64,000 nucleotides of DNA from Rhodovulum sp. P5 (GCF_002079305.1 NZ_CP015039.1:3022001-3086000), one strand, 5' to 3'; positions 25,199 through 35,248 are shown, numbered from the stretch's first letter. Notes: generated by a model from the sequence alone, not told the origin. Made by a program: numbers and translations.

Positions 25199-26599
25199 TC
25201 AGGGCCGGCGGGGCAGGCTTTCGATCTGCATGCCTCGTGGTCCGTCCGTCGCTAGCAGAATCTCAGTTTCTTCGGGCAGCGCGTCGAGCAGCGGACCGAC
25301 AGCTTCGTCTTGACGGTCTTGCCCACGCAGCACGACAAGGTCGGCATGGCCCAGGCGTTCCGGCGCGATCTCGGCGGCGGGAAGATACGCCAACGCGGTC
25401 AAGCGGAAATCGGCCGAAACCATGTCGCGGGTGATCTGGCCAAGCTCTGCGCCAAGATAGGCCGACGCCCCCGCCGCCAGGAAGCCGACGCCCGAGAGCC
25501 CCAGTCCGGTGCCGATCTCCACGATGGTGCGGCCAGACAGTTGCTGGCCAAGCTCTGCTGGCAGGACCATCGCACCGCCTTCCGCGGCGCGCACGATCAA
25601 CTCCGCATCGAAATCCGCCGTGCGCCATGGGTGATCGGCGGCGTTCAGCCAGAAGCCGCGCAGGGCCGAAACGGGGCCGCGATCGATCGGAAAGGGGGAC
25701 CGGTTCCGGGCCGCGCTGTCGGTTTGTGCGGCGACCAGTTCGGCAAGGACCGCAAGAAGGATCTCGGTCTCTTCTGCCCGGGGCAGGGCGGCCGAACAGA
25801 TGTCCCAGTCGCGGGCAAGGGCGGGGTCGAGGGGCAGTTCTGCGACCCGCGCATATGCCCCGGCCCAGTCCCCGGAAGCGGCCCGTTCAGCGACCCGGGC
25901 CGCCGCGAGAAGCCGTCCGCCCCACGGGTCGCGGACCGTGTTCGAAACCGGCTCTTCCCTTATCATCTGGTCCTGCATGTCGAGTTCAGCGAGGCTCTCC
26001 CACTCCGGGCCGGGACGCGCGGCAAGGATGTTGCACCAGGGCGCTTGTTTGGTTTCCACCGGGGCCAGCACTCCCCTCCCAAGGAGCACCTCCAGAAGGG
26101 CCGGCAGTTCGGGGTAACCGGGGTTGAGGCCGTTCTTGAAGAGGATCACGCTCTCGGGGTCGAGACCCGCCGCCACGCCGGCGAGGCACTGAAGCAGCCC
26201 AGAGGCGCTGCGCGGTGCATCGATCAGGCACAGGCCGATACGGCCCCCAGGCCAGACGAAATCCCGGCAATCGGTTTCGTGAACCTGCACGGGCGGGTCA
26301 AGATGCGCGACAGTCGCCTCGAACAGCGGCCGGAAGGAGGCGCCGATTTCGGCAAGACCCGGCCACGCCGCCGCGTTGCTTTCGGACCACAGGAAGCGGT
26401 CCACGACATGCAACTGCCCGTAGTCGGCAAGGATCAGGCTGACCCCGCCCAACCACGGCCCGATCTCGACCAGGGCGGACTGCGGCGGCAGCCGCGCCGC
26501 CATCGCGCGGATCAGATCCAGGTCGGCCTCGCCCATCATCCGCGGGACGTCGGCGGGCGCGTCGGGCCCCGGCTTGTTTTCGGTCAGCGTGGGATTCAT
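25199..26599 (-). CDS. Protein with two methyltransferase-like domains
   Basis: The 466-residue protein seems to hold two SAM-methyltransferase-type Rossmann modules. Module 1 (about 25-215) has ALVEIGPWLGGVSLILADYG, HVVDRFLW and IGLCLIDAPRS; module 2 (about 310-466) has RTIVEIGTGLGLSGVGFLAAG, YLGAELGQI and ADLVVLRGQD. The middle is helical. ATG 26599 is chosen because a longer opening reads back through the divergent gene start 33 bases away. With so short a divergent gap, promoters must overlap coding DNA. Which module is active cannot be told; one may be structural. A role in decorating a surface glycan fits the context. Confidence 0.6.
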   Translation of the reverse strand: MNPTLTENKPGPDAPADVPRMMGEADLDLIRAMAARLPPQSALVEIGPWLGGVSLILADYGQLHVVDRFLWSESNAAAWPGLAEIGASFRPLFEATVAHLDPPVQVHETDCRDFVWPGGRIGLCLIDAPRSASGLLQCLAGVAAGLDPESVILFKNGLNPGYPELPALLEVLLGRGVLAPVETKQAPWCNILAARPGPEWESLAELDMQDQMIREEPVSNTVRDPWGGRLLAAARVAERAASGDWAGAYARVAELPLDPALARDWDICSAALPRAEETEILLAVLAELVAAQTDSAARNRSPFPIDRGPVSALRGFWLNAADHPWRTADFDAELIVRAAEGGAMVLPAELGQQLSGRTIVEIGTGLGLSGVGFLAAGASAYLGAELGQITRDMVSADFRLTALAYLPAAEIAPERLGHADLVVLRGQDRQDEAVGPLLDALPEETEILLATDGPRGMQIESLPRRP

Positions 26600-26632
26600 A
26601 GTGGCGCGCAAACCCGGCTTTGGCAGTGAGGC

Positions 26633-28522
26633 ATGTCGGAAAGCACGTTCCTTCAAGATCTTGCGGCGGTTCGCAGGCAACTCGCCGAGATGTGTTCCGA
26701 CGGCCGCTTTGCTTCGGGGCAGCTTATGCTGGTTGGGGCGGGCTGCAACGCGGAAACGCATCCCGGGCTGTGGGAATACCTTGCGCGGCAGGCGGACGAT
26801 GGGGGTAACGCCACCCTTGCCCATGTCGCGCGACAGCGGCTGTGGGACGCGAACTGGCGGTCATACGATGTTGCGCTGAAGGAGGCGGCGCATTTCCTGC
26901 AGGAGGGCGACAGCGACAGCGCGGCCTTCGTGATCGAGGATGTCTGCGGTCGCGATCCGCAGGATATCGAGGCGCGTCTGGTGCTGGCGCGCTGCCATCT
27001 GATGGTTGCAAAGCGCCGGGCCGAAGGGGGCCCGGTGCGGACAGATGCGGAATTCGCCAAACGCCTTGCCGGAACGACGCGGCCACAGCGGCTGGACGAT
27101 CTGTTGATACTGATCGATCTCTTGCGGTTTTCGGGAGAGTTCGACCGGGCGCTGGCCCGGATCGATGCCGAGCGGGACCGTTTCCCCGATGATCCGCGGC
27201 TCGACATGCGCGCGGCCAGCATTCAGGACCAGCGCGGCGCGGCCGATGAGGCGATTGCGCTTTGGCTTGGGGTGGCTGGCCGGTTCGCGTCCTACCGCAA
27301 GGCTGCCCTGTTGCGGGTGATCCAGACGCTGTCCCGTCTCGACCGGTGCGAGGAGGCCGTGGAACATGCCGCGGCACTCCTTGGCGAGGACCTGGATGTG
27401 GCCGAGCGGATCCGGCTGGGCATGCTGATGGGGCAGGGCGATGTCGTCGAGATTCTGGCCGAATACGCAGCGGCCGGCGGTGATCCTGCGGCCCCGCTGG
27501 ATCGTGCCCAGTCGGTCGAGATCGGCGACATGCTGCTGGAGGGCGGCTATATCGGTCTTGTGCATTGGCTCCGCCGACAACGGGCGGGGATCAGTGAGCG
27601 GGCAAAGTCGGTGCTTGATGCCTGCGGTTTCGATGCGCAGGGAAACCTTCCCCTGCCGCGGAACTTTGCCGCTTCCGCCCGCATCAGGTCGCCCGATTTC
27701 CTTGTGCCCGTGGCCGATTTCCTGAACCTTCCCCCCAAACCGGCTGGGTGGCCGGGTGAGGGGCGGCTGCCTGCAAAGCTGTTGATGGTGAATTTCTCGC
27801 TCGCGGCCGGCGGGGCGGAACGGCAGTTCGTGGAACTGATCCGGGCACTGTCGTCGGGCCCCTTGCCCCCCGGGGCCATCGAGGTTGCATGTTACACATT
27901 GGCGCATGATCGCGGGCATGACCGGTTCCTGCCCGAACTGGAGGACCTCGGCCTGCGGGTCCATGATCTGACCCGGCGCAAGATCGCCAACACCACCGTC
28001 CCACCAGAGGCCGAGCGGCTTATCGCGGCCCTGCCTGCGCCGGTGCAGGGCGATACCCGCGCGCTCTGGCATCTGGCCAACGAGATCCGTCCCGACGTGC
28101 TGCATGGCTGGCAGGACAAGTCTGCGCTCGCCGCGGGGCTGGTCGGGCATCTGCTGGGGATCAAGCGGGTCGTGCTGAGCATGCGGAACATGAGCCCCGA
28201 CACCCGCCGCGACGCCGACCTTGCCCGGATGCGCGCGCTTTACGCCGATTACGCGGCAACCGGGCAGTTCAGCCTGACGGCCAATGCCCGCGCCGGGGCA
28301 GAGGATTACGCGCGCTGGATCGGCTGCGCGCCGGCGCGGATAGCGCTGTTGCAGAACGCGGTGGACGAGACGCGTTTCACCCCCGCCCTGCGGCAGCCGG
28401 CGAGCGATCATGCGCTCCGGATCGGCGGGATCTTCAGGCTGGCCCCCAACAAGCGCCCCGGTCTGTGGCTGCACACCGTTGCCACGCTGGCCGGTCGGCT
28501 TGACCGTCCCGTGGCCCCGTGA
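26633..28522 (+). CDS. GT4-type glycosyltransferase with helical-repeat N-terminus, 5-prime part of a frameshifted gene
   Basis: The 629-residue frame has a TPR-like helical region (about residues 60-340: repeated pairs such as FDRALARIDAERDRFPDDP and DEAIALWLGVAGRF) and then a GT-B N-terminal half starting at LLMVNFSLAAGGAERQFVELI (about 382). It continues with ALWHLANEIRPDVLHGWQDKSALAAG and FSLTANARAGAEDYARWIG, and stops after GGIFRLAPNKRPGLWLHTV just where the donor-binding half should follow. That half is in the next frame from 28519. One extra C in the CCCC run at 28515-28518 would rejoin them. As written, this product lacks the donor site. Confidence 0.82.
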   Translation: MSESTFLQDLAAVRRQLAEMCSDGRFASGQLMLVGAGCNAETHPGLWEYLARQADDGGNATLAHVARQRLWDANWRSYDVALKEAAHFLQEGDSDSAAFVIEDVCGRDPQDIEARLVLARCHLMVAKRRAEGGPVRTDAEFAKRLAGTTRPQRLDDLLILIDLLRFSGEFDRALARIDAERDRFPDDPRLDMRAASIQDQRGAADEAIALWLGVAGRFASYRKAALLRVIQTLSRLDRCEEAVEHAAALLGEDLDVAERIRLGMLMGQGDVVEILAEYAAAGGDPAAPLDRAQSVEIGDMLLEGGYIGLVHWLRRQRAGISERAKSVLDACGFDAQGNLPLPRNFAASARIRSPDFLVPVADFLNLPPKPAGWPGEGRLPAKLLMVNFSLAAGGAERQFVELIRALSSGPLPPGAIEVACYTLAHDRGHDRFLPELEDLGLRVHDLTRRKIANTTVPPEAERLIAALPAPVQGDTRALWHLANEIRPDVLHGWQDKSALAAGLVGHLLGIKRVVLSMRNMSPDTRRDADLARMRALYADYAATGQFSLTANARAGAEDYARWIGCAPARIALLQNAVDETRFTPALRQPASDHALRIGGIFRLAPNKRPGLWLHTVATLAGRLDRPVAP

Positions 28523-28956
28523 TCTTCGGCTCCGGCCCGCTGGAGGCAGAGACCCGGGCCCTTGCCCGCGACCTGGGGCTTTCCGAGCTTGAGATCGTGA
28601 CGGGCACGACGGCGCCCGAAGACCTCTATGGTCGGCTGGATCTGTTGTTGCTGATGTCGCGGGTCGAAGGCGTGCCGAACACCCTGATCGAGGCACAGGC
28701 CTGCGGGCTGCCGGTCGCGGCCTGCGATGTGGGCGGCGTGGGGGAGGCGATGCTGCGGCGCGGGCCCGCCGCCGGGTTGCTGATGGCGCCCGACATCGCC
28801 CCCGGGGACGCGGCCGATTCACTGGCCGAGTGGCTTGACGGTGCGCTGGCCGCCGATCCTGCGCCGCGCGTCCGGTTCGCGCACAAGGGCTTTGGCCGGG
28901 CGGCGCTGGCCGGGGCGGCCTTGGCGCTTTACCGCGGGAAGGAGCCCGGCAGATGA
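28519..28956 (+). CDS. GT4 glycosyltransferase, 3-prime part (donor-binding half) in the shifted frame
   Basis: The 145-residue frame is the C-terminal half of a GT4 enzyme: VIFGSGPLEAETRALARDLG, VTGTTAPEDLYGRLDLLLLMSRVEGVPNTLIEAQACGLPV, with the E-x7-E type nucleotide-sugar motif. It begins at GTG 28519, overlapping the TGA of the preceding frame (GTGA), which could let it be translated separately. It cannot act alone because the acceptor half is missing. Either the pair is a split or phase-variable enzyme, a recent pseudogene, or a sequencing error in a C homopolymer. It overlaps the next gene by 4 bases. Confidence 0.8.
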   Translation: MIFGSGPLEAETRALARDLGLSELEIVTGTTAPEDLYGRLDLLLLMSRVEGVPNTLIEAQACGLPVAACDVGGVGEAMLRRGPAAGLLMAPDIAPGDAADSLAEWLDGALAADPAPRVRFAHKGFGRAALAGAALALYRGKEPGR

Positions 28957-30701
28957 CCGTTGCAACGACCCGCATCGGGGTGTTCGGGGACTGGACCGAC
29001 CCGGCCATGCAACTGATGGAAGACGCCCTGTCCGACCAGAATGCCGAACTGGTCGTGATCGACGACCCGCTGGCGGATGCGGCGGCCATCGACCGGTTGA
29101 TCGTGCTGTCGCAGGCTTGGGCGCTGGCGCATTTCGCGGCGCTTGTCCGCTCTGGCCTTGATGTCACGATCCTTCTTCGGCGCCACGGTGCGTCGGTCGA
29201 TCTGCCGGCATGGCGGCAGGGGCTCGACTGGCTTGCGGCCGGGATCGAAACAGCCGCGCCCACGCAATGGCGGTTTGCAGCCCTGACGCCAGAGGCGGCC
29301 GAGGTGCTTTCCTCGATCATCCGTCAAGCGGTCGATGCACTGCCCGCCCTTCCCGAGATCGCAGGCGAGCGACCGGTTCTGCCGCTGGACCGCCGGCAGG
29401 AGGTCGCGACATTCTCGCAGGCAACCCCGGACGGACGGCGCGAAAGCCGCCGGGTTCATCCAGAGTTTTTCAACTGGGTCCGGCTGCGGCGCCTCGCGCG
29501 GCTCAGGGCAGCCGACGCCGACGATGCCGACCTTGCCGATCTTGTCAGTTATGCCAATGGCGTTCCCGGTGCGGCGCCGGTTCTTCCCCGTGCCCGGCCA
29601 TCCCAGCTTTGCATCCTGTCGGTCGTGCCGAACGGGGTCGGGCTTGGGCATGTGACGCGGATGATGTCTGTCGGCCGGGCCCTGCAGGAGGAGTGCGGCG
29701 CCCGCGTGATCTTCTGGAGTTTCTCACGCGCCGCCGAGATCATCCATGCCGCGGGGTTCGAGGTGATCCTGCGGCAGACCGCGCTGCATCTGAGCGCCCA
29801 TCCCCCCGACTGGCGGCACTGGGAGACGCTGGAATTCGCCGATGCGCTGAGGCATTTCCGGCCGAATGTCATTACCTATGACGGCGGCACCTTCGATGTT
29901 TTCATGATCGATGCGCTGCGGCAGGCCGGATGCGGGCGCGCGGGCGTGGCCTGGATCCGGCGCGGTATGCTGCAACCGGAGTCGGATGCGCAACTGCTCG
30001 AGTCAGAGGAATATTGCGATGTCGTCCTGGAACCCGGCGACATCGCGATCGAGCGCGATCAGGGGCCGACACGGCTGAGGCAGGCCCAGTTCAAGGGGTT
30101 TTCGCGTTATCACTATGCGGCCCCCGTGACGCTGAAACCGTTTCTTGCGACCTATCCGCGGCGCGTGGCGAAACGGCGGCTCGACCTGGGGCGGGGTCGG
30201 CATTGCCTTGTCTCTCTTGGCGGTGCCTTCGGCGACTGGGAGGAGTTGCAGCGCCTGATCGAACTGCATGCCGCGCGTCGGCGGATCACCCTGATCTGGG
30301 CGAAATCGCCGCTGGCGCCCGCGCCTGCGAAAACCGCAAAGGGCACGAAGATCCGTCAGCTTTACCCGCTTGGCAGTTATCTTCCAGCGTTCGATGGCGT
30401 GATCTCGGCTGCGGGCTACAATTCCTACCACGAGCTCATGTTGGGCTATGACGGGCCTGTCCTGATGACGCCCACGAACAATGACCGGCTTGACGATCAG
30501 GTGGCCCGCGCGACCCATGCCGCCGAAAAGGGGTGGTGCGATCTCTATCTTGTGGGCTCGCCCGAGAACCAGGAACATGTCGTCGCCCGGTTCATGGACA
30601 GGGTCCGCAGTGGAGAAAAGATCACCCACCGCCCGCCTGAACATTTCGGCTGTAGCGAGATGGCGCGCGAAATCCGCGCCGTCGCCGCGCGTTACGTTTG
30701 A
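28953..30701 (+). CDS. MurG-like GT-B glycosyltransferase-type protein with unknown N-terminal domain
   Basis: The 582-residue protein has an uncharacterised first 200 residues and then a GT28/MurG-like GT-B fold. Visible elements are LSVVPNGVGLGHVTRMMSVGRAL (glycine-rich loop with GLGHVTR), VITYDGGTFDVFM, HCLVSLGGAFGDWEEL, and a terminal donor-like region VISAAGYNSYHELMLGYDGPVLMTP that includes the A-G-Y-N-S-x-x-E pattern. No signal peptide or membrane helix is seen. Its ATG overlaps the preceding stop (ATGA), so it belongs to the same operon as the broken GT4. Donor and acceptor are unknown. Confidence 0.7.
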   Translation: MTVATTRIGVFGDWTDPAMQLMEDALSDQNAELVVIDDPLADAAAIDRLIVLSQAWALAHFAALVRSGLDVTILLRRHGASVDLPAWRQGLDWLAAGIETAAPTQWRFAALTPEAAEVLSSIIRQAVDALPALPEIAGERPVLPLDRRQEVATFSQATPDGRRESRRVHPEFFNWVRLRRLARLRAADADDADLADLVSYANGVPGAAPVLPRARPSQLCILSVVPNGVGLGHVTRMMSVGRALQEECGARVIFWSFSRAAEIIHAAGFEVILRQTALHLSAHPPDWRHWETLEFADALRHFRPNVITYDGGTFDVFMIDALRQAGCGRAGVAWIRRGMLQPESDAQLLESEEYCDVVLEPGDIAIERDQGPTRLRQAQFKGFSRYHYAAPVTLKPFLATYPRRVAKRRLDLGRGRHCLVSLGGAFGDWEELQRLIELHAARRRITLIWAKSPLAPAPAKTAKGTKIRQLYPLGSYLPAFDGVISAAGYNSYHELMLGYDGPVLMTPTNNDRLDDQVARATHAAEKGWCDLYLVGSPENQEHVVARFMDRVRSGEKITHRPPEHFGCSEMAREIRAVAARYV

Positions 30702-30725
30702 CCGGTTAGGGAGAGGTTTCCGACC

Positions 30726-31313
30726 ATGCGCCGCCCGACCGACATCGCGCTTCTGAACCGGCTGGCCCGTGAAAACCGGCAAATGGGTCAGCGGCTGGCA
30801 CAGCTTGAACTGCGCGACTTGCTGTCGGATCTGGACAATCCTTCGCTCTTCGAGCTTCGGATCGACTTCGGGGCCGAACGCCCGCCGGCGCAGCCGTTCT
30901 GGCCGGTCACCCATGCCACGCCCCTTGCGCGGCGGCTTGCCGAACTCGACGTGCCGCTTGGCAAGATCGCCTGGGCGGAGGACCCCCGGGCGCTGCCGGT
31001 GATCGGCATCCATGTCCCCGGCACGCCAGAGGGCTGGCGCGACCCGCTGCGCGACCTGATGAAACAACATCACCTGAAACCTTTTGCGCGTTTCATCTTT
31101 CTGTGTGCCAGCCTGCGGCCGGTGCCGTTCTTCGGGCGCTATGGATTCGCCTATGATCATGTCGGCGATCTGGCCGTGGCGACGATTGCCGACAGGCTGT
31201 CGTGCCGGTTCGGAATCCGGCAGATCCGTGACATCGTGACGGGGGAAAAGGTCTGGTCTGCTGCGGAACCTGCCGAAATGACCGACAGCTTTCACAATTT
31301 GGCCGACAACTGA
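30726..31313 (+). CDS. Hypothetical protein, end of glycosyltransferase operon
   Basis: The 195-residue product is not recognised. It opens with a helical, coiled-coil-prone segment (ALLNRLARENRQMGQRLAQLELRDLL), followed by a mixed alpha/beta region with FARFIFLCASLRPVPFFGRYGFAY and VATIADRLSCRFGIRQI. No signal peptide or transmembrane segment is evident. GGGAGAGG lies 9 bases before ATG 30726, 24 bases after the MurG-like gene, so it is probably co-transcribed. A role as accessory or scaffolding factor of the glycan pathway is only suggested by position. Confidence 0.65.
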   Translation: MRRPTDIALLNRLARENRQMGQRLAQLELRDLLSDLDNPSLFELRIDFGAERPPAQPFWPVTHATPLARRLAELDVPLGKIAWAEDPRALPVIGIHVPGTPEGWRDPLRDLMKQHHLKPFARFIFLCASLRPVPFFGRYGFAYDHVGDLAVATIADRLSCRFGIRQIRDIVTGEKVWSAAEPAEMTDSFHNLADN

Positions 31314-31414
31314 CCCTTTCTAAGACGTAAACGACCGTTATCAATAGTGTGGGGGTGAAAAGGCTTGCGTCGCATCGGGCCGAAAGGTGATGCGGGGCAG
31401 GAGAGGGCGAGTGG

Positions 31415-31753
31415 ATGAAGACAATCGGATTGGTACTCTGTGCGGGTCTTGCGGCCTTGTCGGGCGCACCGGCGTCTCACGCCGCAACCTGCGCCGAACG
31501 AAATCATGTGGTCGGTCAGCTTGAATCGCGGTTTGGCGAGGTGCTGATCGCGAATGCGCTGGGCACAAACAACGCGGTTCTGGAAATCTACGCCACGCCG
31601 GGCGGCAAGACATGGTCGATCGTCGTGATCCTGCCGGAGCGCGGTCTGGCCTGCCTTGCGGCCACCGGCAAGGGCATCTCCGACCTTCAGGCGGCCGTTG
31701 GCGCAGACGTCATCACGGGGATCGAAAAGGCGGCGTACCCGGTCGGATACTGA
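31415..31753 (+). CDS. Small exported hypothetical protein
   Basis: The 112-residue product has a signal peptide (MKTIGLVLCAGLAALSGAPASHA-A) and a mature part of about 89 residues with two Cys, one near its N-terminus (ATCAERNHVVGQLESRFGE) and one in PERGLACLAATGKG, which may form a disulfide in the periplasm. GGAGAGG upstream supports ATG 31415. No family is recognised with certainty; similar short exported proteins are common in Rhodobacterales. It converges on the repeat-tailed gene at 31844. Confidence 0.7.
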   Translation: MKTIGLVLCAGLAALSGAPASHAATCAERNHVVGQLESRFGEVLIANALGTNNAVLEIYATPGGKTWSIVVILPERGLACLAATGKGISDLQAAVGADVITGIEKAAYPVGY

Positions 31754-31843
31754 GGTGATAGCAGGGTCTTTGTTGGCGCATGAAAGGCCCATGTGAGCCG
31801 CCCGTTTCCTGCGCCGCGGGGCATGGCAGCGGTCGATAGCCGC

Positions 31844-32600
<757 letters not shown>

Positions 32601-32614
<14 letters not shown>

Positions 32615-33635
32615 CGGGAGTTCCGCCTTCAACAATAATACCGGCGACCGAGAAGTCGTTCGAGGAATCGAACGGGGCAAAGAACCTTACGGTATCCACC
32701 TCGAACTTGTCGGAGAGTTCTACGCCGAGTTCGCCATTCGACCAGTCCCCGGCCGCACGCTGGCGGATCGCGGTTTCACGGAGTTCTGCCAGACCGTCGG
32801 GATCGAAAGACAGCGCCTTCAGCAGGTCGAAGTTCTGGGTGCCTGCAAGAAACATCCGGGCATTGCGGAAACCCGACAGTATCGTCGAAAGGTCGATCTC
32901 AACGGTTTCCACCCCTTCGAAAACGCCCCGCTTGTCAGCATCGACCTGACCAAGGGGTATCCGCAACGACAGCGCCGCCCCACCGGCACCGGTGCCATCC
33001 GCGATCACGGTGATGACGTCGTTGTCGATCAACAGGCGACGGCGCAGATCGCCATCTTCCAGAAACAGCGTCGACACGTTCTGGTTGAATTGATGATCGG
33101 GCAGTTCGACCTCGCCCTTGACCGTGAAATTCAGGATTTCCCGACCTTCCGACGCCAGCGCGATGCCTGCCACCTCGACATCGTCCGGAACGCCCTCGAC
33201 CCGATCATTGCCGGCCGCGCCGTAGCGCTTTTCCTCGCCAAGGAAGAGGTCGCTGAGCCAGATCTTGCGGATACGCACCGGCGCGGCGAACCGGATCGAA
33301 AGGCGTTCGTCGATATCGACTTCGTCATTTTGCGCGCCGTCAGTGATGCCAAGACCGTCCACCGGATCCCAGTAAAGACGCGCCGGTGTCCAGCTTGCCC
33401 CGTCTTCGGTCTGCCGTTCGGCGGTGACGGTCACGTTGCCGACCACGCAGACGGGACGGTCGGCACATGCCTCGAACGACCGACTGCGGAAATCGAGCGC
33501 CCCGAAAAGTTCCCGGTCGATCAGGGCCCGGCCATCCTGCTGTGCCGAAACACGCGTCCCGCTCAGCGCAAGGAGCGTCAGCCCGGCAACAAGGCAGGTC
33601 GTCCTTAGAATTGCGCTCGGAAGCTTCGCCGGCAT
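32601..33635 (-). CDS. Exported hypothetical protein
   Basis: The 344-residue product has a signal peptide (PSAILRTTCLVAGLTLLALSGTRVSA-Q) and a beta-rich body without a recognised domain: FEACADRPVCVVGNVTVTAE, LSIRFAAPVRIRKIWLSDLFLG, FNQNVSTLFLEDGDLRRRL and VDTVRFFAPFDSSNDFSVAGIIVEGG. A disulfide between the two early Cys (in ACADRPVC) is possible. The alternating strands and D/N-rich turns suggest a jelly-roll or carbohydrate-binding-like surface protein, but this is a guess from composition. Its end overlaps the start of the Gly-Asn-tail gene, so the two are translated together and may interact. Confidence 0.68.
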
Positions 33636-33772
33636 CGTCTGTCCGAATAGGTCTATTTCCGGTCACATTTCCGGAATTTTGACACATAGATTACACTTTT
33701 GCCTTGTGGTAAGCCACGCCTTCGCCAACGTAAATCCGGCAACGCACCGTTTCCCCACACGAACAGGGCGTA

Positions 33773-35248
33773 TTGTTGAATTTGTCACACTATGAACTCC
33801 AAAATGCGGCGACGTGCCGCGCGGGCACAAAGCTGACAGCCGTGATGCTGGCGGCCCTTGTCGCCGCTTATTCCTTTGCCCTCCCCTGCGCCGCGCAGGA
33901 CAGGCTGGATGACCCCAAGGCGGTCTATGATGCAGCCGAAAACCTCCGAAAGGGCACCGACGGAGACGTGGATCTGGTCCGGGCGCTGGAACTTCACGAG
34001 GCGCTGATCGCCGAAGGGTACAACCATTCCCTGGTGCGCGCCGCGGACATCTATGAACGGCAGGGCCGGTATGCCGAGGCCATCGAAGCCTTCACCCAGG
34101 CGGAAACACTTGGCAGTGCCTATGCGGCCGTCCGGCTTGGCCGCGGCCATGCGAGGGGCGATTTCGGTGCCCTGTCGCGCCCGGCAGAGGGACTGGCAAA
34201 GCTGGCCGACCTCGCCGGCACGGGCGACAACGATCTGGCCGAATTCTATCTGGCAGATGTCCTTGCGGCCCAGGACGGGCCAGCGCCGGATCCCGCGCGC
34301 GCCATCGCGATCTATGAAAAGCTGTCGGCGCGCGGCTACGTCTTTGCCGATGCCCGGCTTGGTCGGGTCTATCTGGACGGCGAATTTGTCAGGCGCGATG
34401 TCGATCGGGCCATCGGGTTCTTTCGCGCGGCGGTGGCGGGTGGCTATGACAATGCCCGGATCGGGCTGAGCCGCGCGCTGATCGAGGCCGGGCGCGGCCC
34501 CGAGGCGTTGCAGGTCATAGATGCGGCTGTTGCCGAGGGGGTGAACGGGGCCGCAGCGCTGCGTGCAGAATGGCATCGCGACCGTTCGTTTGGGGATGCG
34601 TCCGACCGTGAGTTCGGTGCCGCCGATCTTGGGCGTCTGGCTGAGGCCGGCGATGTGTCCGCAGCACGGCGGGCCTTGATCTACCATGAGCGGCGGTCGA
34701 CCCGGCTTCCCGATCTTGACTTGCCGAAGGTTCTGGCTGGGCTTGAGGCCGCCGCAAGCACCGGCGACCGGTTGGCGATGCTGGGTCTTGCGCGGGCCTA
34801 TCGCAGGCTGGACTGGCTGATCCCCGATGCCGCCGAACGGCATCGCAAGCTGATCGACGAGCACGGGGACAGTTTCGACGACCGCAACGCGGTGGCAGAG
34901 CAGATCACGGCGCTTTACGATTCGGACGACCACAACGGCTCCCGCGTGGCGGCGTATCGCCTGCTGGATGCGCAGCAAGGCGAGGCGTTTTCCTACGGCC
35001 TGATCCGGCTGCGGTCGATCGAGCAGACGGCCTTCGTTTATGTCCTGCAAAACGAGCTTGCGCGGCTTGGCTACGATGTCGGGCGCATCAATGGTTTCAT
35101 GACCCAAAAGACGCTGGCCGCGACGCTTCAGTTCTGTGCCGATACCGGCATCGCCGGGAAATGCCGGCATGGTCCGATGCTGTACGGCGCGGGGCGCTTG
35201 ATTGCCGATGCGCTAGCAGAGCGGCGTGAGACCTCCGACGAGAATTAG
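33773..35248 (+). CDS. Exported Sel1/TPR-like repeat protein with peptidoglycan-binding-like C-terminus
   Basis: The 491-residue product has a signal-like N-terminus (VMLAALVAAYSFALPCAAQ) followed by Sel1/TPR-type helical repeats from about residue 60 to 380 (for example YAEAIEAFTQAETLGSAYAAVRLGRGHA and RAIAIYEKLSARGYVFADARLGRVYLDG), like AlgK-type exopolysaccharide scaffolds. The last 70 residues, LQNELARLGYDVGRINGFMTQKTLAATLQFC, resemble a PG_binding_1 domain. No ATG precedes the signal region, so TTG 33773 or 33776 is used; a GTG at 33842 would remove the basic leader. A periplasmic scaffold role for glycan export or cell-wall anchoring is inferred from architecture. Confidence 0.78.
   Translation: MLNLSHYELQNAATCRAGTKLTAVMLAALVAAYSFALPCAAQDRLDDPKAVYDAAENLRKGTDGDVDLVRALELHEALIAEGYNHSLVRAADIYERQGRYAEAIEAFTQAETLGSAYAAVRLGRGHARGDFGALSRPAEGLAKLADLAGTGDNDLAEFYLADVLAAQDGPAPDPARAIAIYEKLSARGYVFADARLGRVYLDGEFVRRDVDRAIGFFRAAVAGGYDNARIGLSRALIEAGRGPEALQVIDAAVAEGVNGAAALRAEWHRDRSFGDASDREFGAADLGRLAEAGDVSAARRALIYHERRSTRLPDLDLPKVLAGLEAAASTGDRLAMLGLARAYRRLDWLIPDAAERHRKLIDEHGDSFDDRNAVAEQITALYDSDDHNGSRVAAYRLLDAQQGEAFSYGLIRLRSIEQTAFVYVLQNELARLGYDVGRINGFMTQKTLAATLQFCADTGIAGKCRHGPMLYGAGRLIADALAERRETSDEN

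Noticed and set aside
28515..28525. Programmed ribosomal frameshift joining the two glycosyltransferase halves
   Set aside because: No classical slippery heptamer or obvious downstream pseudoknot was seen; a missing C in a C run is simpler.
26861..29320. Long minus-strand open frame (over 800 codons) across the glycosyltransferase genes
   Set aside because: It runs across several real plus-strand genes and has the low-complexity composition of a GC-rich shadow.
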